DNA from: Rachycentron canadum | Taxonomy: Eukaryota > Chordata > Actinopteri > Carangiformes > Rachycentridae | Reading direction: 5' to 3' | Assembly (NCBI GenBank): GCA_038496675.1 | Contig: CM076659.1 | Span: 19,205,637-19,269,636 of the forward strand | DNA: 64,000 nucleotides | Shown here: positions 48,973 to 64,000 of the stretch, in pieces | Numbering within the stretch: the first letter of the stretch is position 1 | Layout: the number at the start of each line of letters is the position of its first letter | The notes under the pieces: model-generated | Seen by the model: only the letters and a program-made list of their open reading frames with translations | The model's database searches: none | What the model was told of the DNA's origin: nothing | Made by a program: the position numbers and the translations under genes

Positions 48973-49085
48973 TAGAGAGAGAGATTGAATCGTGATCACA
49001 GTTCACCGAGAGCAAAAATTAAAAATGACATATGTTTGGTCAAAGTCAGGTTTAGTGCAACCAGAAATTTAATTCTGATTATATT

Positions 49086-49157
<72 letters not shown>

Positions 49158-49297
49158 AGCTGCGGGGAACGCGTTTTGTCAGGCCGCTCGGCTCCACATG
49201 CAGCTTCAGAACAAACTGGACTCTGCCACCAGCTTCGTTGATGCCGGCAACGCCTACAAGAAGGCTGACCCACAGGGTGAGTGAGCACTGCTGTCCT

Positions 49298-49379
<82 letters not shown>

Positions 49380-49582
49380 CAGCAGCAGCAGACTGAATCT
49401 CATTCTGTGCGTCTGTGTATCATTTAACAAACATTGATGCCAGAAGTCTTTCTTCATGTAACTGAGGTCAGGTTGATGGATGTGTCTATTACCAGTGTTT
49501 ACATTGTTTTGGAAAATGTAGCTCACATTTAATGATCTTTGCTGAAACAGTTAAGCTAGGTACTGGATCAGTAAAAGTATGT

Positions 49583-49628
<46 letters not shown>

Positions 49629-50333
49629 AAGTGTGTTTTGTGTTTCAGTGGGAGACACAGTAACAGAATCAGGTGGAGACTAAGCTCTCTGACCTCCAGC
49701 TGTAACCCATCTACACCATTTCACATCAAATGTTTTTTGACTGCTTGACTTGTGTCCATATCTCTATTGGTGCAGGCAGTAATGTAACTGTGCTCCACTT
49801 GTGTTTCATTGCTCTGTCCTTTGTCTATATTTACTGATCTGTCAGGTTGTTAGGACTAAAAAAAAAGATCATCAGTCTTTGTGAGTGGTCTGTGTGTTTA
49901 AATGGTCTCCGTCCCATCCTTCCATCCTATCCTGTTTTCATAATTATTATTTTGAAGGAATATGAGAGGTTTAACATCAGAGTCGCGACTTGTTCTGGCA
50001 GAAATTTTTGGATTAAGTTGTGTCTGTGTGTCAGAATGTATTAGAGATGCTGGGGGTTGAAGCTACTGCTGCTTCTTCATTTTATCGAACACTGCAACAA
50101 ATGTACTGAGAGAAGTTATAATATATAACCACAGAGGTAGAAGGTGAGCTGCTGTTTGTTCACAGGGCACTGAGAGGTGTCATGTTATATTTGTGGTTAA
50201 GCTTCATTCAAAGTCTCAACTCTGTCTGTTGAGCTTTAAAGCTACAAAAACATTTTTTATGTTTCATTTTTTAAACCTATTTTACTTTGCAATATTATAT
50301 ATCTATATGTACATATATGTGTGTGTGTGTATG

Positions 50334-50395
<62 letters not shown>

Positions 50396-53103
50396 CATAC
50401 ATACACAACACACACACACACACACATATGTATATATATATGTATATATGTATATATATATATAAAGATATATATATATATGTATGTATGTATATTTTAC
50501 TCGCATACACTTTATAAAATGTTCCTTTTTACTGGAAAATGACACAAATCCACCATCCATGTTTTTCTGCTGGGTAACCAGGACAAGTCTTTCTAATACA
50601 ACCCCGGCATGGCTCACACGGTGAAAGGGGAAAGCCTCTGTATCATTTACCTCCTCAGTCAGAGTCAGGACCCACAGGAGGTTGTTGGAAGATTAAAATG
50701 GGACATTTGGTTGCTCTAGGAAAATTGATATCTAGGTTATGTTTCAACAGCTCTCCTGTCTCGCTGTGATGAGCTTAATAAAACACTTGTGGGTTAGCGG
50801 GTTAGTACTCACAGGGGGAGGAAACTGAAAGTGAAGACTTTTAATTTGCTCTTTATCTTCAATTTCCTTGTAAATGTAATTTCCCTCCTTTACTTTCTTA
50901 TCTGTCTGTTTCCAGAGGCCATCAACTGTCTAAATCAGGCCATTGACATCTACACTGACATGGTAAGCTCTGCCTCAGCCTCAGAGATCGACCTGCTGTG
51001 TCTGACATTCACTTTTATCTCTGACTAAAACCCTGCGTGTGTTTGTGTTTGTGTGTCAACTACAGGGTCGTTTTACCATCGCAGCCAAACATCATATCAC
51101 TATAGCAGAGATTTATGAAGCTGAGCTGGTTGATATTGAGAAGGTGAAGTGAGATTTATATCATGTTTTTTTTTTCGGTGTGAATTGCATATAACATTAG
51201 ATTTTTCAGACATTTATCATTGGACTATATTTTATTCAACTCTTATGTGTGTGTGTTTTCAGGCCATTGCCCACTATGAGCAGGCAGCAGATTACTATAA
51301 GGGAGAAGAATCTAACAGGTAAATGTGCTCTTTGAATTTTCAAATAAAGTCAAATTAACACATAAAATACACACATTCATAAAGAGAGCTGAAAATAATA
51401 TTTAGTTCAATTACATTAATCAGCAACAATGTTGACTTGTTTGATGGTTTCAGCTTCTGTCACTACAGTAAAGTCAGACAACAGAAGCAGTTCAAAGATG
51501 TTTTTACATATTTAACCTTTACTCAACCAGGAAGTGTCTTTAGATACAGTATTTCATTTAAAAGGGAGATCTCACAACATTGGTAGTAGCTATCACATTG
51601 TTACTGGAGTGACCCAGTAGCAGAGTGGCCACATACCATGTAGCTGCAAATGCTCTGAGCAGTCGAGTTCCTGGTTTTACACCTGACCGGCCGGACACTT
51701 TGATGATTTCATTTCCTGTCACTCGCTACTGTCCTATAAATAAAGGCAAAGTGCCTTAAAAATAACTGTATATCATTAAATTACAACAATCACATAAAAC
51801 ATGCAACCTGAATATTTAACACAATCACATTAAACACAAAGGCAGTATTTCCAAATAACTTTATCTTGGAGATTATTCATGTAGAAGATCTGATCTGATA
51901 GCTGCTGGAAACTGTAAAGGAAAACTGAACGTTTATTAAAAATAGGTAAAGCTAAGGTAAACCTGATGTTTTTTTAGTCCATCAAGTTAAGATGTAAAAG
52001 TCTCAGTGATGACTTATAGTTAAAGCTTTCAAAATGAAATGCAAAGATAAATCTAAAACTGTGAAAATGTGGAAAAATAAATTTAAAAAATATATATATT
52101 GTCCTGTTTCTTTACAAGGTTAAAATATAATTAAGCCCTATTCCAAGACATTTGAATGTAATTCAGCTCCTTCTACAACTTCAAGTTTCAAGTTGACTCT
52201 ATCTGCCTTTTGTGCAGAATGTGCATGATTATTAGATTTAGTCATATTTTTTTTTTTTTTTCAATTTAAGGTTAATTTTAATGGATAAATAATAACCATA
52301 GTGCGTGAAGGTCAGTAACTGTGTTGGGCTTGTTTCACTGGGCCATAAATGTATTGATTTAATGGGAAAATAGCTGTTAGATGGACTGATGATAAAAAGA
52401 TAGACATTAATCTCAAACACGACAAATACATATTTATACATATATTAACACTTTTGTATTATTATGACATCTGATGAATGATACTGCAACAAGTACTGTT
52501 GACACTGGAACAGTGAGTCACGTTCACAGATTGAACCCCATAACAACACTATAGTGCAGCATACAGCCAATTACTCTTACTTCCAGGTGGTGAGGATAGC
52601 GATGGAAACAATAGTACTACAGCACTTCACTCGTGGGTTTCTTTCTTTGTGTGTTTCAGCTCAGCCAACAAATGTCTTCTGAAGGTCGGACACTACAGCG
52701 CTCAGCTGGAGCAGTATCAGAAAGCTATCGAAATCTACGAACAGGTAACAGCTCAGCAGCCAACACAGTGGCCCCTCAGTAAATGTTTTTTACTTTTGTA
52801 AATATAATTCACAGTTATTGTTGCAGCTCCTGTGTCAGAGAGATGTTTGTATGCAATTTTACGGTCATTTTTGAGATTGTAGTTTGTAATGTTGACATGT
52901 TTGGTACCACAGTGTGTGGAATATTATTCATATGAGAGGCTAATGTGAAGGCACAGCTAGCACATGTGAAGCACTAAATTAAAACAACATATACACATAT
53001 AAAATATAATGTATCATGAAAAAGATTCAGCTCAAATGTGTAATTCATCACACATCACATTTAAACCATTCAAAGTCATGAATGAATACACAGGAGATAA
53101 TCA

Positions 53104-53145
<42 letters not shown>

Positions 53146-54507
53146 CAGGTTGCTATGAGCACCATGGACAACCCCTTGTTGAAGTACAATGCCAAAGAGT
53201 ATTTCTTCAAGGCCTCACTGTGTCACTTCATAGTGGACGAACTGAACGCCAAGGTAACAAAAAAACAAGTATACACACACACACACACATTACTTAACAC
53301 AAACACAGAGAGGCTGTGATTTACATAAGTGTTTACTGACTCACATACACACTGATATGTTGCATTGTGATACCTTTAAAGTATTGATGGTCTTGTATCC
53401 TGACCTTAGCTGTTAATGTTAGCGAGTATGTGGAGTTTAGCTGAGTACACACTATGCACAATACTTGTACACTTGTGTGTTTCAGTTGGCCATTGAGAAG
53501 TACGAGGAGATGTTTCCAGCCTTCTCAGACTCAAGAGAGCTCAAACTTTTAAAGGTACATTTCTTTTTCGCCATGTTATTAACGTCAACAGCTATTGGAT
53601 GGGTGGCCATGAAATGTGCACAGCCCTGCTTATGTATGAGTTCACAGAGCTGTTAGCACGGCTGTGGACAATGCATCTGCATTGAGTGTGCATTAATATT
53701 GCGTGAGGATTGTTTTTGCTACAGTTTTATAAATAATCATAATGTTTGTTTAATATTTATCAAAAAGATTCCAAGATTCCAAGGATACACAATACACGTG
53801 TTAAATATGTATTTTATACTTGCACTAGACAGTGTGTTCAGTAAAGTGCCAAGGTCATTGTCAAACAACATAAACCAGATTTCAGAGGAAAAAATTCAAA
53901 TTCATAGTAAATAATCTGCATCTGTCCCAAAATGTATGGGTTCTTTCCTGGCCAATGCACAATCCCTCCACCAAGTTCGGTGCAAAACGGCTGAGTACAA
54001 ACAAGCAACCATAAACACAAGCATAAGCTCCCTGGTGGATGTCGGAAACCAACACACATGCAGAGAAATAAGACAAACTGACTAAGGTTATAATAGCATA
54101 ATATGATGTCTTTTAATTCAAGTAAATTAAAAGAGATTAGAAAAAAAGTAGTCCCTGATCATTAAAAACAAAATCGGATTTCAGTTTTAATAATAATCTT
54201 CTGATGTACTTCCAACCCTTTTGAAAATGTTTTTTCAGTCACACATCAACAACTTTATCTAGGTCATTTGCCTCCTCTAATTTTTTCTCTCAACACTCAC
54301 ATGTTCACTCGTCCTCTGTGATATTAAACTCATCTTTACACTTTGCTGCAACAGAAACTCCTAGAAGCCCATGAGGAGCAGAATAGCGAGGCGTTCACGG
54401 AGGCCGTCAAGGAGTTCGACTCAGTGTCTCGCCTAGACCAGTGGTTGACCACCATGCTGCTCCGCATCAAAAAGACCATCCAGGGAGACGCTGGGGACCT
54501 GAAATAG
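45877..54507 (+). CDS. napb: Beta-SNAP (NSF attachment protein beta), complete, ten exons
   Basis: SNAPs bind assembled SNARE complexes and recruit the NSF ATPase, which pulls them apart after vesicle fusion; the beta form is mainly neuronal. Exons: 45877-45974, 48419-48498, 49160-49276, 50916-50962, 51066-51143, 51263-51318, 52660-52744, 53149-53253, 53486-53554, 54355-54507; all phases agree, giving 295 codons (human NAPB 298). The protein starts MDNSGKEKEAMQLM and is built of helical TPR-like hairpins. The conserved C-terminal NSF-activating end LLRIKKTIQGD is followed by AGDLK. NAPB rather than NAPA is supported by CHFIVDELNAK (alpha has CHFCIDMLNAK) and the LK ending. The N-terminal membrane-contact loop (SGSFLGGMFGGN) is present. 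Very large TG/CA repeats border exons 2, 3 and 8. Which fish duplicate it is (napba or napbb) cannot be told. Confidence 0.96.
46461..46580. repeat. (CTG/CCG)n trinucleotide tract, napb intron 1
   Basis: A 120-base mixture of CTG and CCG units, often alternating as the hexamer CTGCCG. GC-rich, about 490 bases into intron 1. Confidence 0.95.
46821..46913. repeat. (GATA)n microsatellite, napb intron 1
   Basis: A perfect GATA tract of about 93 bases. It is the reverse complement type of the TATC tract at 42177-42238. Confidence 0.95.
47380..47666 (+). mobile_element. SINE-like dispersed repeat, napb intron 1
   Basis: It contains a pol III A-box-like start (TAGGGTTAGCACTG), a B-box-like GTTCGATTCC at 47437-47446 about 50 bases later, then CAAAGACATGCAGGTTTAGG, TGGCTCTAAATTGCC, and a (GGAT)n tail at 47653-47664. 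This order matches, from memory, a very abundant teleost repeat. Age is shown by many point differences from that remembered pattern. Confidence 0.65.
48336..48411. repeat. (TG)n-(TGCG)n tract just before napb exon 2
   Basis: An alternating purine-pyrimidine tract that ends eight bases before the exon. Only TTCATAG separates it from the exon. Confidence 0.92.
48906..48972. repeat. (TG)n microsatellite, napb intron 2
   Basis: Interrupted TG tract of about 65 bases in the middle of intron 2, followed by a short (GA)n run. Confidence 0.9.
49088..49155. repeat. (GT)n tract ending at the acceptor of napb exon 3
   Basis: A perfect 68-base GT tract; the exon starts at 49160, so the acceptor is the repeat plus TTAG. 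Confidence 0.95.
49299..49378. repeat. (CA)n tract after napb exon 3
   Basis: A perfect 80-base CA tract starting 22 bases after exon 3. It is complementary to the GT tract on the other side of the exon. Confidence 0.95.
49580..49624. repeat. (TG)n microsatellite, napb intron 3
   Basis: A TG tract of about 45 bases with one TTT interruption. Confidence 0.9.
50318..50427. repeat. Symmetric GT-TATG-(AT)n-CATA-CA tract, napb intron 3
   Basis: (GT)n, GTAT units, about 55 bases of AT, CATA units, then (CA)n: the left half is the reverse complement of the right half, so the whole tract can fold into one long hairpin or cruciform. Confidence 0.9.
51610..51772 (+). mobile_element. Worn SINE-like dispersed repeat, napb intron 6
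   Basis: Contains GACCCAGTAGCAGAGTGGCC, TCTGAGCAGTCGAGTTCCTG, CATTTCCTGTCACTCG and CTGTCCTATAAATAAAGGCA, in the order remembered from an abundant fish repeat that ends with AATAAAGGCAAA. No coding capacity. Note that it brings an AATAAA hexamer into the intron. Confidence 0.6.
53107..53143. repeat. (TG)n tract just before napb exon 8
   Basis: A 37-base TG tract followed directly by the TTTCAG acceptor of exon 8 (53149). A short (AC)n run at 53273-53289 follows the exon. Confidence 0.92.
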
Positions 54508-54898
54508 ACACGTTTGGAAAGAGGGGGGGGGAAGGGAGGGAGACAGGGGGATAGTGGGACAAGAGAGATGAAAGATTAGGGTACATTGGAGGGAGGGGTG
54601 GTTAAATTAAAGGAAAGGAGAATGATGGGTAGGAAATTATGTGTTTTGGTGGGAAAGGAGAGGCAGAGAGATGAAAAAGGGTGAGGGGGTCTATGAAGGA
54701 GGGAGGGAGGGAGGGTGGGAGAGAGGCAGTTTACAGTTGTAGATATCAGTCTGCATGTGACCCCCAACAAGCTAAGCATCACCTTTAAACCACCTTTAAA
54801 TGACCCTATGTCCACCATCCTACAGTATTGTTCTCGTAACACTGGACAGAAATGTACTTAAAGAGAAAGAGTTGAAACAAAAAGGTCTGCGTGTGTGA

Positions 54899-54900
<2 letters not shown>

Positions 54901-54959
<59 letters not shown>

Positions 54960-54968
54960 TGTGTGTGT
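54901..54968. repeat. (GT)n microsatellite in the napb 3' UTR
   Basis: A 68-base GT tract with one GTAT interruption. Confidence 0.93.
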
Positions 54969-55505
54969 AAGAGAATGTGCGTGTGCACTGCAGTAAGGGA
55001 AATTATACTATTTAATGGGAAAGTGTGCAACTGATTTAAAGATCTATGTTATTGGAAAGGGAATATAATGTTATTTATGAGATTCTTGGTATTTATTGTC
55101 AACACTAAAAATATTATTTATTGTTTATCATGGTGCTCAGTGTTACGATTTGTCTTAATATTTTAGGTATTAGCCCTCAATGCTCTCCTCTTTTTGTCCC
55201 TGTTTACTTCCTCTCCTAATCTGTTCCTCCTCTTCCTCTCTCCCCTTGTCCTCTCCTCACCCCTGCACCCTGTCAAGTCAGTGAACTCACCCATTGTGAC
55301 TGGTTGGTTCTTTGTGTTTTGGCCAACGGTTGGTTGGTGCAGTTTGCCACCAGCGCTGACTCCCCCGTCACCGCCTTGTTTGTGCATGTCTGTTGTCATG
55401 TTGATGTAAGTGTTCTCTGTGTCGTGCTAACATGTGAAGAACATACATGTAGCCTGGTATCATTTGTGTGAAATCAGTGAATATGTACCTCAGATACCGA
55501 GTTGA

Positions 55506-55511
55506 AATAAA
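55506..55511 (+). promoter_or_regulatory. Candidate poly(A) signal of napb
   Basis: AATAAA followed about 35 bases later by a GT-rich stretch (TTTGGTGTGTTTGGG), a good match to a cleavage context. Confidence 0.6.
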
Positions 55512-57000
55512 AACATCATCGCTCCAGATATCTGACTGATCTTTGGTGTGTTTGGGCACAGGACATGGATACACCCATGCTGAAAATCAGATAATATATT
55601 CATTTAAACTGGAAAAGAAAGAATTAATTAACATTTGTGGTTTATTTTGATATATTTGGTATATTTCACAGGTGTCAAACTTGTTGTCATTTGCTCTGTT
55701 GGACAAACTAGGGAATGGAAATACTCTGAGCTGACATATGCACCTGTACACATACTGTGAAATTGACCAGTAATGTCTGCTGCGCCAATGTTGTGAGTTT
55801 ACTCTAATTCAAAGGTGGTTGGATAATGAGAGAGACCGTTTCTAAAGGCAAAGTCATATAATGACTGTACAACTAAAACCACTGTGAATGATGTCATGCC
55901 TCAGCAACACAGACTTTCTGAGTATAATGTATGTGCATCAGTTGCAGCTTCAATGAAAAATCAAACATCTCTTTAAATGATCCCATAATGTTCTCATCAA
56001 TATATCTTATAATTTATATAAGATATATTATATTTTCATACTTTCATACATAATTTTACTTACTTCTTAAGCTAAAGGGACTTTGCCACTTAAATGCAGC
56101 TAAAAAAAAATTGACTTTAATCTTTCCTGCAATGGAAGGCTGATGAGTGTAAACAACATTTAAAGCTCATTTTATCTAATAAAGTGACTTAATCATGCAC
56201 ATTTAATATGCTGTCTGAGGGTCTTTAGGTAATGTAAGTGGGGACTGCGGGAGTCCTCTGGAGCCTGGTGGTGAACGTTTAAACTTCCAGCAGCGGGCAA
56301 AGAGACTAAAAGCAAAATGAACTGCAAAAGCACAGTGAAATAAAAACTTTGACTCGGTATGATGCGAGCTTATGACAGCAGGTGGCGATAGTTGGGATAA
56401 AGTCAACCCTTTGAGTCATTTAACTTTCCATCCCTGATTTGAATGTTGGTGTATTTAGACTAAATACTGAACCTCTGAGCAGATTTATTAGTCAACGCAA
56501 GAAAATTCGGCCCAAAAGAGGGTTATTACATTAATGAGGTTAAATGACAACAGTGAAGGCATCTATCTATCTATCTGTCTGTCTGTCTATTTAGACGACG
56601 ACCTTCAATTTCATTCAATTTGCTTTGATTGAACTTGAAAAAGTAACTGAGCATCGAACGACAAGCAAAGTTTTTTAGTTGTTTTTATTATTATTATTAT
56701 TATTTGTTGGAATCTCTCTGGTATACGTTTGCATCTCTCTGTATTTCCATTTTTTTAAAATTTGAAAACAATCACTCGTTGAGATTTTAAAACGTGCCGG
56801 TGTTATGCAGTTTTTTCCCTCCATCCCATTTGTGTCCCCTGTGCCGCTTCCGACTACGGTTGATGTTGCGGTTCAGATTTGATTATATTTACGTCGGTTT
56901 ATTTTATTGGATTAAGTTTAAAAAATAACTGTTTTGAGACGGGATAACACGTTTCTCCTTTTGTAGCCTAAATTTATCCCACTAATCGACTAGGGGAATG
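55512..57000. other. Intergenic region napb-cdc5l, no gene seen
   Basis: AT-rich, with a short (ATCT)n-(GTCT)n run at 56559-56588 and an (ATT)n run near 56686-56704. ORFs are short and unrecognised. CpG content rises from about 56985 towards cdc5l. Confidence 0.5.
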
Positions 57001-57246
57001 GGACAAATTTCGTCATAACGCCCGTCGCACAATACCCACAATACATTTCGGCAGATTCGCTGAATTCTGCGACGCAAGTTTCCGGCGTCGTGCACGTTCG
57101 TTACTCCGTCGCAGTTGTCTGGCTGTCGTTGTGTTTTAGTTTTTGTTTGTTTTAGTGAAACGACCAAACGCAACTTGTCTTCGGAGCAAGTTGGCAGATA
57201 GTTGTAACATTTCTGCCGAAGGAAGAGAGCACAACGAGCCGCCAAG
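57001..57246 (+). promoter_or_regulatory. CpG-rich promoter and 5' leader of cdc5l
   Basis: CpG-rich DNA with no TATA box directly before the cdc5l ATG, as expected for a housekeeping gene. An ETS-type core (TTTCCGG, 57078-57084) and an ACCCACAATACATTTCGG stretch (57036-57053), reminiscent of ZNF143-type promoter motifs, are visible. Function of either is inferred. Confidence 0.5.
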
Positions 57247-63860
<6,614 letters not shown>

Positions 63861-64000
63861 GTACTGAATGCTGCTGTTTCACTTCATCTGTGCAGGAGAT
63901 GACTTATTGTCATTTAACAGAACTTCAGTCTCTTATTTCTGAAGAATTTACCAAAAGAAGCATCAATGAAATAAGAGAAATTGAGTGATATTGGAGTTGA

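Larger units (their letters stand above)
54508..55511 (+). other. napb 3' UTR
   Basis: About 1 kb from the napb stop to an AATAAA at 55506-55511. It starts with a purine-rich, G-run-rich part (54521-54720), then a (GT)n tract (54901-54968), then an AT-rich part with ATTTA motifs around 55089-55125. No coding exon is seen. Confidence 0.6.

Noticed and set aside
49299..49378. Regular repeats as a CRISPR array
   Set aside because: Uninterrupted dinucleotides without spacers in a vertebrate genome.
51574..51776. AATAAA in napb intron 6 as a premature poly(A) site
   Set aside because: It lies in a SINE-like repeat without a clear GT-rich downstream element, and normal exons continue after it.

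Overview
This is a stretch of vertebrate nuclear genome, almost certainly from a percomorph-type teleost fish. Every gene is split by GT-AG introns. The encoded proteins are close to human proteins but diverged as fish orthologues are. The non-coding DNA is full of (CA/GT)n microsatellites, Tc1-like transposons, short TA-flanked inverted-repeat elements and SINE-like repeats of the kind common in teleosts. Nothing bacterial or viral, and no CRISPR array, is visible.

Layout: all five genes lie on the + strand. (1) 1-818: the last two coding exons of mcm8 (DNA helicase, homologous recombination). (2) 2446-6342: crls1, mitochondrial cardiolipin synthase, seven coding exons behind a GC-rich promoter. 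(3) 6343-14900: a long intergenic region with microsatellites and a 663-bp TA-flanked inverted-repeat element. (4) 15027-41883: plcb1-type phosphoinositide phospholipase C beta, 32 coding exons that join without a frame error into 1161 codons. Its introns hold a 1.58-kb Tc1-like transposon with a broken transposase, a second Tc1 remnant, and several dispersed repeats. (5) 45877-54507: napb (beta-SNAP), ten exons, 295 codons, with very large (TG)n/(CA)n tracts against several exons. (6) 57247-63860: cdc5l (spliceosomal Myb-repeat protein), the first 17 coding exons, about 748 codons; the last C-terminal coding part lies beyond the window.

The order mcm8-crls1-plcb1-napb resembles human chromosome 20p12-p11, where all four orthologues lie; human CDC5L is on chromosome 6p, so its position next to napb marks a fish-specific or ancestral junction. 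The genes serve unrelated jobs (DNA repair, mitochondrial lipid synthesis, Gq signalling, SNARE recycling, splicing); this is a syntenic block, not a functional operon.

I see no convincing new multi-gene system. The observations most worth checking are about RNA processing and genome structure: napb exon 3, whose loss would keep the frame, lies between a 68-bp (GT)n and an 80-bp (CA)n that are mutually complementary; several acceptors and donors abut TG/CA repeats; upstream ORFs, one in each case overlapping the main start out of frame, precede plcb1 and napb; X-box-like palindromes occur in plcb1 intron 1; and G-quadruplex-type tracts occur in the napb 3' UTR. All exon boundaries were worked out by hand from splice sites, frame continuity and remembered family sequences, without alignment software.
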